This document shows, one piece after another, positions 1 through 10,946 of a stretch of DNA of 15,932 nucleotides (positions are counted from its first letter, which is position 1; each line of letters starts with the position of its first letter). Under the pieces are notes generated by a model, which made no database searches, was not told the DNA's origin, and saw only the letters and a list, made by a program, of their open reading frames with translations. The translations under genes were made by a program, and so were the position numbers. The DNA is from Conidiobolus incongruus B7586 (taxonomy: Eukaryota > Entomophthoromycota > Entomophthoromycetes > Entomophthorales > Conidiobolaceae), in assembly GCA_000697335.1 (NCBI GenBank), contig JNEM01015987.1, positions 1 to 15,932 on the forward strand, written 5' to 3'.

Positions 1-640
1 AGATTTATTTATTATAACAATTTTCATATAAAAGCCTTGGCTTTTAATTATAATTTAATTGGTTTTATTTAATGATAGCTATTTTAGTTTTTTTGAAGTT
101 TTAGTAAAATATAAAATATTTATTTTATATTTTTATTAATTAATATAACTTTTAATTTAAATAAAAATATAATATTTATAAAGCTGATATTATAAATTTT
201 TGATAATTATTTAGCTAAAAAATTATATGAATATATTTATTTTATTTATAAATAACCTAAAGGATAATAATAAAAATTGGTTTTTTAAATTTTAAATAAT
301 TTTTTTCTAAGTAAAAATAATTTATTTAATAATAAATTATTAATTTAAATAATATTTTATTATAAAAGTTGCTTGTAAATTTTAAATAATTTTAGAGGGT
401 TTAAGGTTAAATTTTTTTAATATTAAAATAAAAGACTTTTGATTACCATTATTTAGTTTATATATAATTAAATTAAAAAATTAACTTTTTAATCCAAAAC
501 TATTATATATATATATAAAATTTAAAACTATATATTTTTTTATATTCTTTGTATATATTTTATTATTTAATATTAATAATATAATTATAAAAAAATTTTA
601 AATATTTTTATATTTAAGATAATTATTTTATATTTTTGAA
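1..640. other. Extreme AT block, no gene
   Basis: This stretch is mostly A and T, with many lines at or below about 10-15% GC by eye, and includes a short TA run near 505-518. No open frame of useful length, tRNA-like fold or family motif was found on either strand. It ends fairly abruptly near 640, where GC rises. Confidence 0.7.
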
Positions 641-3091
641 AGGTTATCTGATGGAGGTCTAGTTGAGGAAAAGAGATAAGAATTATATAACAATATTTGT
701 AATCAAAAATTGATGCTATGGAAATATATATTAAGTTAGATTATTATAATATATTTGTTATAATATTGGATCAATCAAAATTATTTATTTATTAAAATAA
801 AAAGCTATTATATACAAAATATATTAAATATATAATGCATTAATAGGTCAAATTATATTACTGAAATTCTCACAAACTCTATATCAGTATTATCTCCATT
901 AAATGACTAATCTCAACCCCAATCAATATTTGAATAGTATTCAGAAAACTCTTGGTTATAAAGATCACAACAAATTCAACAAATACTGAATAAATTTGAG
1001 AAAATGAAAAAAATTTATGTTTTATATTTTCTACAAGTATGAAGTTAATTCCAAGCTATTTAACCGTTAAAGATGTATTAATATTGTATTATCAATTGTT
1101 TAACATATTCATCATATATATTTTAAAATTAATCTTTACTCTTTTAATTTGAAAAATTTTTTGTTTTCAACTGTCAAATATTTATAGTAATTGATATGAA
1201 TAATAGAGATTTTTAATATTTTTATTTAATTATTTTCAAACATTAAAATTCATTTTATTACTATAATATCTTAAAATATATAAAAATACTATATCATTAC
1301 GATCAATGGAGTGAAAATTGCTTTTATTGATATATTATCGTTTCAATAATCTATATCAATTTTGAAATTTTATATTTAATAGCATGCACTAAAATTTTGA
1401 GATATATGGTATCAGATTAAAAAATTAACAAAAATTCGTAAGTTATGCAATTGAATATTATATCAATTATTAATTGAATGTTTGATTTATGATATCATCA
1501 ATAAGCTATAATATTTATATTACTTCAAATTATCAATAAACCATTTACTTGAAGTATGAAAAAATTTGAAAATATTCAAGTATAATTTAATAGTTTGGTT
1601 TATTTGTATTAAATAATGTTCTAAATATATGTAGAATTACATATATCCAAATTAATATTAGAAAATTCTGCTAATATCTATTTCCAAACTTCCAATTTAT
1701 ATTTCCCTGTATTTTTTTAGATATTTAATTATTATTAAAATAATCAATCTATATGCATTAAAGGTTGACAACAAAAAATTAACTCAAATTTTTCTAAGAA
1801 TTAATTCATCTTTAAGAGTATTTAATATGATCCATAGGGCTGTGTGGAGATTAGCTATGTAATAATAAAAAGCAGCTACAAAATTGTGATATTGTAATCG
1901 GATATATTTTTAAAATATTTTGATTTGATAATCATTCTTATTCATTCAAATTATATTAAAATAGATTAATTAATAATATTCCTCATATATTTCGGGAAAA
2001 ATCAATTTATTTAATAACCTGAAGTGTTAGTACAAGAAAAACAAATTTTTGCAAGGTCAAATAAAAATTTAGGAATTAACTAATGTTGTAATATACCTAT
2101 CTATTCCTTAGTATGATTTTAACAAAATTTTTTGTTAAAAATATTAACTACGCAACTATAGCTTGGCGAAAGTTAGATTAGATTGAATAATTATATATGT
2201 TAATATAATGTATTCTGTTATTTATTTCCATATATTTAAAATACAAAATAAAAAGTGATGTCATTTATATTCTTAGTTATGATAGCATATTGTAAAATTA
2301 AATCGAATATTTATATTGTACAGCGTTGGAATTGATATAAATTAATTCAAGTGTGAGATGTTAAAAGAATTAGGACATGTGTTCTGTTTAAATTTAGACT
2401 TTTTTATAGCACCTGCCTCATATTTTTTCTATGTCAATTGAATAATATAAGATTAATAATAATAATATTGAAAACTGTTTATTGATTTAATAAAAGTATT
2501 ATATCATTGAAGAGTACTGAGTAATTTAGACAGAATTAGTTCAAAAAATTGAATTAATATTAAATAAACAAATTATGAATTAGTCATAAAACCATAATTA
2601 CCTTTGAATCCACACATTTATTTGATTGTAATATATGTATTTAAAGGGTATTATATATTAAAAGTAATTCACCTACAATCAAGTTTGATAATTGATTTAA
2701 TCATTTTCATTAATCAATAGATTATTTCGTTTGTTTTTACATTTATCCATAGATACCGCAGATAATTTTAATTAGAAATGAGAAATGAATGTGAATTATT
2801 AAGTTGTTATATTGAAATACTATTATTTTGGCTCATTATAAAACTTTTAACTTTTTTCTTTCATTTCTGGTTATCAATGATATTAGATCTTTTAAATTTG
2901 ATATATTATAAAAGCTAATTTATAAAAATTAATCAAATCTTATAAACATCAAGAATTGTTGTTTGTAATCATAAATCTTTTCTACTTGATCAAATAAATT
3001 AAAAATTGGCATTGCTGTGTATTGTGGATCAAGTGTACTAAAAAAGGAATAAAAAAATCGAACCTAAACTAGTTTGATTTTGATAAGTAGG
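641..3091. other. Gene-free AT-rich stretch upstream of gene 1
   Basis: No coding region can be supported here. The frames are broken every few dozen codons and none of the family motifs seen elsewhere in the window (FWD, FHP, YYCGYQ, LTRM, the C4 zinc module) were found. The only readable item is a 28-codon ATG frame at 903-989 with slightly GC-richer codons. It has no recognised similarity and no visible continuation, so it is not called a gene. Confidence 0.6.
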
Positions 3092-3099
3092 TATTTAAA
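3092..3099 (+). promoter_or_regulatory. TATA-like element of gene 1
   Basis: TATTTAAA lies 54 bases upstream of the gene 1 ATG, a plausible distance for a TATA-type core promoter with a very short leader. In sequence this AT-rich such a motif arises often by chance, so support is weak. Confidence 0.25.
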
Positions 3100-3145
3100 A
3101 GTATTTTGGCCTCTAAGAGACCGTAAGAAATGCTTTCTTATAAAA

Positions 3146-4818
3146 ATGAGAGTCTACTCCTCTTTAGTAGAGTATAAAGCTTGCCACAAATGTCAAGTTA
3201 AACTCACAAGGGTCAAAGATAAATATTGTAAAAAATGTCAAACAAGTATTGACCAAGCTATCAAATTTTTTGCCTATGATCATAAGACGAAATCTGTTCC
3301 TAAGAATGCGAATATAAAAGGTAAATATCTTTTTATAGAATAGAATAGTGAAAAATTAATAATTTAGAAAATATTTGGGTAATTGCTCCGGCATTTTTAA
3401 AAATCTCGAATCGCATCCAAGCCCATCCTTTCGAAAGGAATACCTATATGAGTTTAAAGTACAATCGATTCCACTCACTGGAGCATTTTACCAACTATAT
3501 CGTTAATTCTAATCTGATTTGTTTTACTCAATTGATTATCACTCTTTCTTGGGATTACAACAGTATTCCTGAAATCCATTGGATATTAGATCAGAATAGA
3601 AACATCATTCCTTTAACAAATTCTTTACCACCATCGAAAAACTACCAATTACCTCCAATTGCAAGAAGTTTACAAGCGCTTTTACATCCTATTTTCTGGC
3701 AAGATTTAATCCGTCTCTATATTACAAAATTTCATCCCATTGCCACGCTGTTCAATTTGAAATACTTTAATCCTAAAAATATGTCTTTGTCACTGCTCTC
3801 GGCCATTTACTATTGCGGGTACCAATATCTTGAAGTGAAAACACCTGAATTAACAGAATATATGGAAAATTTGGCCAAGAATAACTTGAAGAAAATTCGG
3901 TTTAAGCCAAGTCTATCTAATATTCAGGCTTTGTTAATATATGCTCACATATTTCGGCTTCAAGGGAATTTATCACGGGCAAGGGTATATCAAGCTCATT
4001 TGGTAAGTATGGGGTATTGTTTAGGGATCAATATTGATACTAAACAATTTCAAGTATCTGATTATTATAATAGAAAAGTAGCATATATGAAAATCGCTGT
4101 CATTAATCACAATATGAATGGTGGGTTGAAACCATATTTTAGCTATATACCCGATCTACCAGATTATGATGAAACTTTATACGATCCAAGTTGGCAAACT
4201 TTGTCTCCAGAGTGTATGAAATACGGTGAATCGAATCCCCAAAAAAGAGAATTAACTTTAATTTATTCGATATTAATTCACAAATTCTGTGATCAAATCT
4301 TATATACTTTATCATTTCCTCGTCAATTTAATATGAACAGAAGCCAAATTTACCAATTATATCAAATGAATTTCATACAACTGGATAGCTATTTCAAGCA
4401 ATGTATTCAAGATGTTGAAAGTTTGAAGTGGAAATATCCCAATTTCCAATCAGATATAGAAGAGTTTAAAAATTTTATTCAAATGACATATTTCGACATA
4501 GCTATCGGTATTTTAGATCATCTCAAAGCTGGAGAAGAATCATTAGCTCAAGTATCCACAATCTCAAAGATGTATGATCTATGCAATCAATTAACCAATT
4601 TGATCATTTCCAAGGAACCTAAAGAGATTTTCTACCAATACTATCTCTATTTAGCTGGGTTAACCTATTTTAATTGCTACAAATATTTAGATTCCAAACA
4701 GAAAAAATTTGCAAGCAATCGATTGAAGGACATCAACGAATATATATATCCAACTGAACATTTTAATAATTTAATGTATTTGGTATTTAAAATGGGACTA
4801 AAAATTATTGATCATTAA
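3146..4818 (+). CDS. Gene 1: C4 zinc-module / MHR-like regulator, two exons
   Basis: Predicted CDS is join(3146..3320, 3368..4818), 541 residues. Exon 1 encodes a zinc module with C13-x2-C16-x11-C28-x2-C31, followed by the FFAY motif shared by the family. Exon 2 gives a conserved block (residues about 80-140, with RFHS..HFTNY and NRN.IP), then an MHR-like region (about 155-215) with FW..LIRLYITKFHP and YYCGYQY, then a helical tail. No transmembrane segment or signal peptide is apparent. The ATG at 3146 is chosen because it sits exactly 12 residues before the first cysteine, as in genes 2 and 3. The frame is open further upstream but has no ATG there. The internal ATG at 3448 (residue 86) would drop sequence that aligns without gaps to gene 2 (PFER... 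against PIEK...). Likely role, inferred: a nuclear DNA-binding transcription regulator of the fungal MHR class. It is the most diverged of the three intact members. Confidence 0.82.
3321..3367 (+). other. Intron of gene 1 (47 bases)
   Basis: The intron starts GTAAATATC and ends TTTAG. It splits a codon after its first base (phase 1), giving G|AA, and joins the zinc exon in frame to the body exon. Position and phase match the introns of genes 2 and 3. Read-through without splicing stops at 3341-3343. Confidence 0.8.
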
Positions 4819-4822
4819 TAAA
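4817..4822 (+). terminator. AATAAA poly(A)-signal candidate, gene 1
   Basis: AATAAA overlaps the last two bases of the gene 1 TAA stop codon. It is a possible polyadenylation signal, but the downstream sequence is AT-rich and holds other near matches. Confidence 0.3.
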
Positions 4823-6950
4823 CTATAATTATTTTTCTAATATATAATAATTAATTTTGAATTTGTTATAATAATTTTTCAACATTGTTAGAGAAATAAT
4901 ATATAATTTTTATAATTCATTCTTATAAAGTTATTTTACAACTATATATTTATTATAGTTATTAAAATTTAAAAAAATTACTTTATTAAACTATTAATGT
5001 GCATCAAGTGAAAATGTATATGAAAATATATTTAATTCTCAAAAGAGCTCAATTTTATATAATTCATATTTTAATATAAATTTCAAAATTATCTTCGCTT
5101 CAAACATTAAATAGAAATCTATTTTACCTATAATTATATTTGTTTTGTGATACATATTGTGTTTATGAAAAACAATTAATTTTCTTTAATTGTTTAAAAA
5201 ATAATGAATATAATATTATATATTGGTGTAATTAAAATAGATTATTAGTTAAATTTAAAGAAACATTTCGTTGATTACTTTTAATAATACATTTATAGGA
5301 GATATTAATATTTTTTATTCTAAACAGTAAAATTACAAAAATAATTATAATATTATTTTCCTAAATCTATGTTTCATAAAATCAACAAAATTGTGATAAT
5401 TGAAATAAATATCTAAAATTTATGTACATTATATTGATTTCATTAAATATTTGAACATTAAGGAATAACAATGAAAAAATTAAATACATGATTAGAGAAC
5501 TTTGATGCTAAATCATTCATTTTGAACCTTAGTTTCAGATATTTAGATATATATCTCTAATTTTATAATACTTATTACGATATATAAAATTTGAAAATAT
5601 AACAAGCTCAATATTACAATTCGTGACCAAGAAATATATAAACTTCTAAACTTAGGAGTCATTTATTTTAAGGATTAAATCCATCTTATTACCTCTATTG
5701 ATCAAGTGATATTAAATTAAAATTTGAAAAATTTAATTTAATATTATTCAAAAAAAATCTAAATCAAAATTTTGTTATGGTATTCTGAACTAATCATATT
5801 TGCTATCGAAAATACTCATGCGATTTGAAAATACTTAATTGAAATATGAATTTTATTCTATACAAATATACTTTTTATAAATATTTTATTCAATATAGTA
5901 TAGATAATATACAGTTGGGTTAATGCTGGAAAATTTTTAAAGAATTAAGTATATATGATAATAGCCTATTTATATAGCCATAGTACAAATTTATATTTCA
6001 AATTCACAAGGGTGATATATATTAAAGCATGTGCTTTATCTATTAATTGAAATAGTATGATAATTTATAGTTTTATTAATCAGTATCTAAATATTATAAA
6101 TATACTTGTTATTCAATATGGATATTTGTAGTCGAAATATCCTTAAGATATTTTAACTTGTTTATCCATTTTCAATTAATTTTTTCTAACCTTCTATAAT
6201 TTATTAACTTATTGCATAGTAATAGATGAACACTATTCAAAATTTTATCACTTGATTATTAAATACAAATTGAAGAAGTATTTTATAAAATCAAATTTAT
6301 TATAGTTAGACTTATTTCCATATAGTTTACTCTTGAGCTATAGAAAATCTAAATCCGCTTCATTCATAAAGAAAATATATTACTTAACTAATAAATGATG
6401 GATTGAGAGATAATTTTTACAAAATATTAAAGTCAATATATCAATAACTGATGAGTAATTTAAGTTTCTGAAATGAAAGTTACATATTATAAATTCAAAC
6501 CATTCTTATTATAAGTATACACAATGTAAGATAAACTGAAGCTTCTATAATTATAATAATAATGTATCCAGACTAAATATTTAAAGTATAATGTATATTT
6601 AAGAAACTCTATTAGTATTGAATTAATGAAAAAAAGTGCTATCGGCAGAATATATAACAATACATAATACTGCCTCGAAAGGATTTTGGTACCTTTATAT
6701 AATATTATTGGTAATAAATTGTAACATTTATACTATTAATGGTATTTGCAAACTATAATGTAATTGTATTCATTGAAAATTTCAAATCTTCTAATGTTAA
6801 TTATTGACATAAATTTGATAAATATTTATACATTCAACCTTGGAAATATTGTTCCAAATTAGATAAATTTAGATTAAAGGTAAAACAAAGATTTCACGAT
6901 GTTTGTCCAGAAAAAAATATTCAACTTTTGAATTGTTGGTTTTTCAAACA
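4823..6950. other. Gene-free AT-rich stretch downstream of gene 1
   Basis: No coding region, RNA gene or family remnant was recognised on either strand. GC is modest but higher than in the block that follows. An imperfect hairpin-like AT palindrome occurs near 5710-5743, which is not notable in this composition. Confidence 0.6.
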
Positions 6951-8050
6951 TGTTTTTAGTTTTAAAAATATATATAGTTTTATATTATACATATATAGCT
7001 ATATGATATTTATTTTATTAAAATATTAACAGTTGGAAATATATTGTATAATTTTATTATACATAGATTAAATTGTGATTATCAAGAGTTTTTTATTTTA
7101 AAATTAAAATAACTTATTCATAAAACTTTTGAAATTATGAAAAATGAACAAGTAGCTTTTAAAGATAATATTTTACCTTATATAACTATATATTTCTAAG
7201 GAAATTATTTTAAGGTTAAGACAGATATTATCTAAAACTTATTAAAATCTAAAAATTTGATTTTAATATTCATTCTTTTAGTTATTAATAGAGTAAAAAA
7301 ATTAAAAAATTATTTAATATAAATTAAAAATCTTTTAATATACTTTAATATTAGTTATACAAGTATACTATATATATTGAAATTTAAACTTAGATTCATA
7401 AATAAAGATATAAAATAAATACTATATAGCTTAATTAATAATTAATAAAGCTAAAGTAGTTATACTAAAATAAAATTTATTAAGGTATAAACAAAAATTA
7501 AAGTATTTGCAAGAAAATATTATAAATATTGATTTATAAATTTTATTATAGTTCTCTATTAAAATATAAATCAAAGATATTAGTTTAAGCTAAAATAATC
7601 TTTTTTACAAATTTTAATAAATTTAAGGTTTATATATAAACTAATATTTATTATTATAATATATTACAATAATATATTCTGTTTTTATTCATTTATTAAA
7701 AGTAAGTTAATTAATATTAAATTTATATTGTTTTTTAAATTTAACTATTCTAATTAATATATTGAATATAATTTTAAAGTTCTTATTATTTTACATAATA
7801 ATTACTCAATATATATAATTATATGTATAAAAATTTCTAATTACAAATTTTTTGAAAAATTTACCATATTTAATATATTCATTAGTTTTTAGATTATATA
7901 ATTGTATTTGCTTTAAATAATTAAAAAATCAGCTTACAAGAAAGAAAACTTACAATTAAATTTAATTAGTTCAAAAATTATTAAATTTTAGTAATTAATA
8001 AAAAATTATATATTAATGTTAGAAGTTCATTATAAAAATAGTAAAAAGGT
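6951..8050. other. Extreme AT block, no gene
   Basis: This is a second block of nearly pure A/T with no usable open frame, similar in character to 1-640 and to the last 450 bases of the window. It separates the gene 1 unit from the cluster that starts at the pseudogene. Its edges are visible by eye as a drop and then a recovery of G and C. Confidence 0.6.
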
Positions 8051-8485
8051 ATTAACAATAAAAGGAGAATTGGTGTCATATTACATTTTTTACTTTTGTA
8101 ACTTATATATTAATATTTTGATTTATTTTTAATCTCCAAAAGTTCCCATTATTTAAGATCCAGATTAATATTTTGATTTGGTCCAATTATTAGCAAAAGT
8201 TTAGCATGCAATTGACAACTATAATCAATAAGGAAAAAAGCTTTTAGTATGTGTTTATGCTTTGAGTAATTTGTCAACACCTTGTAATCTATTTTTATAC
8301 TCACTGAATCACAATATAGTTTTTTATTTTTGCTTTTAATATGGATTTGAATATAAGCATAATTTAACAGATTAGAATTTCTTAAAATTAACTGAGAATT
8401 AGGGTTTGGTCAGGTTCATTGATTTTGACAGGACTATTAATAATTATTTATTTTTAATACGCTCAATGACTGAGTTTTAGTAACA
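8051..8485. other. Gene-free stretch upstream of the pseudogene
   Basis: This is the region where a promoter of the dead copy would have been. GC is higher than in the preceding block, but no convincing promoter element or open frame was found, and it shows no clear similarity to the sequence upstream of gene 1, 2 or 3. Confidence 0.5.
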
Positions 8486-10156
8486 ATGTGAAGAAAATCT
8501 TTCAAATTGGTAGAATGCAGATTACGCTTCAATTGCAAGAGTAAGGCTACCAAAACTAAAAATCAATTTTGCAACAGCTGTGAATTCAATAACTTTTCAA
8601 TGAAATGCTTGATAGTCAATTTTGGTAATTCTTGAAATTTAAACCTTCTAAATGAAATTTATAATTTTGGATAATATGGGGTGATTGATATAGCTTGTAG
8701 AAAAATTAGATGCTTAGGAGGGCAGAACTGAACATCAGTTCTATTTATTATGCTCAAGCTTTAAAATCAAAAGTAATTTCTATAATTTAATACACTCATT
8801 TCAAATTTTTGGATTATATGACCAAGTATATAATATACATGAATGAAATTTCAATACTCCCATTTAATATTTAGTCTAGAATTGAATTTTATATAACTGC
8901 CCTAAATTTAAAGTATACTTGATAATAATTTTGGAATTAAAACAATTATCAAATCATCATCTAATAATGATGAATTACAATCAACTTTAGAAGTTTGTCA
9001 AGGATTAAGCATATTTTACCAAAAACGATTTTGGGACATCCTGATACAACTGTAACTATAAAATGTTCACACTTATACATCCATCTTCAACATTAAATAC
9101 TTCAATCCCTGGGAAATCCCACAACCTTTACAATTGGCAATATATAGAAATGCAACTATTATTATAAATCTAAAACACACAATAATCATATTATATCAAT
9201 CAATTGGCCAAACTTAGATTAAGGAGCATAATATTTTAGCAGTTTTGATAAAGTTCAGCATCTAAGCCAGTATTTTTAAGTTTATCAATTTGCAAATATG
9301 ACTACTTTGGATAAAGTTTACTTGGCTTATTTGACTAGGATGAGCTACTTGATAAGATTACATTCAGATTCCCACAGGTTTGTAAATTCAATGAAGTACA
9401 ATAGAAACATTATATTTAGAAATAAAGTCTTAATGAATCGTAATATCAGTAGCCCAATTAGAATTTATCTGCATTATATTCCTGGGTCGCAAAGTTTTTT
9501 AGATTCTTTGTACCTTTCTTCTTAGCACTTATTTTTTAAATAATTGTCTCAATTCCTATGATTGAACACTCAAGGAAGAGAATGTTTGTCCACGATATCT
9601 CTATTATTAATAATCATTTCCTAAATTTGTGAATCTATGAAATTTCATTTCCTCAAACCTAATTCAGAACCAGAAATAATATTGAAATATTTTGAACTTT
9701 GAAGTTGGATCAATCGTAAATTAAATATCCTGCCATATTAATGCAACTCAACTAAATTCTAGTTCAACTTCTGCCAAGCAATTCCACAAGCATTGAATCA
9801 ATCAGAGATTTGATTACTCTTCTATGTATTAAATTTTAAATATTCTAGAATTTTGGTACCTTGGTCAACTTTTCCCAATCACCCTTTTCCTCTTCCAATA
9901 TCATCCCTAAAAGCTTGTAATTTTGTTTCAAGTTATTTTGCTACGTCAAAACTTGCCATCACCTCTCCTCCGACTATCATTCATACCTCATGACTTTTAC
10001 CTAAAGTGTTCTATAAAAATTGATAACTTTGGAACCAAGAGATATTGTTAAGAATCTGCAGGAGATAGCGGATACCTTTTGAATTATATTAATATTGTCC
10101 ATAATTTGAGTTAGTTGGTTTTGTTTGATAGTTTAAAATTGATTTTATTTAACTAA
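8486..10156 (+). pseudogene. Dead full-length copy of the zinc-module/MHR family
   Basis: At 1671 bases it spans almost exactly the length of the intact genes (1673-1681). The start ATG at 8486 is followed at once by TGA. The zinc module is still readable at 8534-8581 as C-x11-C-x2-C with the right spacing and KNQFC in place of KNQYC, but the codon expected for the first cysteine reads CGC (Arg). Body traces follow in order. 9002-9151 matches FWDxL through FNxKxFxP with stops in place of conserved residues. 9298-9522 reads open for 75 codons and aligns without gaps to family residues around LTRM.YL..H.DS..F through the IYP motif. 10091-10156 matches the C-terminal VHNL.YLI region and ends at a TAA. 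Many stops and several frame shifts lie between these islands. The short 9298-9525 frame is therefore a relic, not a separate gene. FNIKYFNP is closest to gene 1, while the C-terminus is closer to genes 2 and 3, so its nearest relative is unclear. Confidence 0.85.
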
Positions 10157-10903
10157 ATTCCAAGGGTGTTTGATTGAGGTAACTAGGTTATTGTACAATT
10201 TTTTGAGTGTAAACTGCATATTAAAATTCATGTTGTTACAGATAGCGATCGCTACAGGTGTTTATACAAGGGGTTGAATGAGTTTGTATTATGTTGGATC
10301 ACTCTTTTTGCATTTAGGATCTGGTTCAGATTGTTAAGTTGAATATTTTTGAGCTTGCTATTGTAAGTTTTGCTATCACATTTTCAAATTGTCAATTTCA
10401 TTTGAACTTTTTTATCGTTTCTGATAACTAAAATAAGTATTAATTTTAAATTTCCAATTGACATAGACATAATTTATGATTGTATAAAAATGGTCAACTA
10501 TACTAATTGCTAAAAGGTAGTATTCCTACAATTGGATTTCCTTAAAAGTGAAACAACAGAATGATTGAGCGATGTGATGGTTTTTTATGTTGATGATATA
10601 AGATATGATTTAGTAAAAACCATTAATTCCATTATTAAGTTAAAGATAACCAAAAGCTTGTTTTGAAGTTAACAAATATATTTTAATATAAAACAAAATT
10701 TAATTTAAAAATTTTTATTATGAATTAATTCGAATTAGATAATGAATAAATATATTGTGAACATATTTAGCTTATTTTTTGGAACTGGTATAATTTATTT
10801 AAAATAAACTTCAACTAATTGATCTTATGACCTTACTCCATTTGTTAATCCATTTAAACTATTACTTTCCAATCCCATATATTATAATATTAATTCTTAA
10901 TTC
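10157..10903. other. Spacer between pseudogene and gene 2
   Basis: No gene is supported. The part at about 10160-10440 is richer in GC than other non-coding sequence here and carries the octamer GCGATCGC at 10245-10252, unusual in this composition. The frames are too broken to name a product. The remainder, about 10650-10900, is AT-rich and leads into the gene 2 promoter, with a CCAAT at 10869-10873. Confidence 0.5.
10525..10655 (+). mobile_element. Doubtful fossil of a Ty1/copia-like reverse transcriptase
   Basis: One frame contains a YVDD tetrad at 10586-10597 with hydrophobic residues before it and helix-like sequence after it, reminiscent of the catalytic core of a copia-type reverse transcriptase. 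The piece is very short and broken. No other retroelement domain or terminal repeat was found. A chance match is quite possible. If real, it is old and strongly decayed. Confidence 0.15.
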
Positions 10904-10911
10904 TATAAATA
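10904..10911 (+). promoter_or_regulatory. TATA box of gene 2
   Basis: TATAAATA lies 43 bases upstream of the gene 2 ATG, with a CCAAT sequence 31 bases further upstream. This is the best core-promoter candidate in the window. The leader would be very short. Confidence 0.45.
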
Positions 10912-10946
10912 CATCTACAAATCTTATCAAAGTCCCAATTCTCTAA

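Noticed and set aside
903-989. 28-codon ATG frame with slightly GC-richer codons
   Set aside because: It is too short, has no family similarity, and no clear donor site or continuation was found; it could be chance.
3040-3075. Possible tRNA T-loop on the minus strand (GGTTCGATT)
   Set aside because: The flanking bases do not form a T stem, and no anticodon arm or acceptor stem could be drawn.
3074-3145. Extension of gene 1 exon 1 upstream of the ATG at 3146
   Set aside because: The frame is open but contains no ATG, only TTG, and the residues do not match genes 2 and 3, whose starts align exactly with 3146.
3448-4818. Gene 1 as a single-exon gene starting at 3448
   Set aside because: The 26 codons before this ATG align with gene 2 and 3 residues and join in frame to the zinc exon through a proper GT..AG intron.
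5710-5743. AT-only hairpin
   Set aside because: An imperfect palindrome of A and T is expected by chance in this composition and has no gene context.
9298-9525. A separate 75-residue gene
   Set aside because: It aligns without gaps to the middle of the family proteins and lies in a longer broken copy, so it is an open island in a pseudogene.
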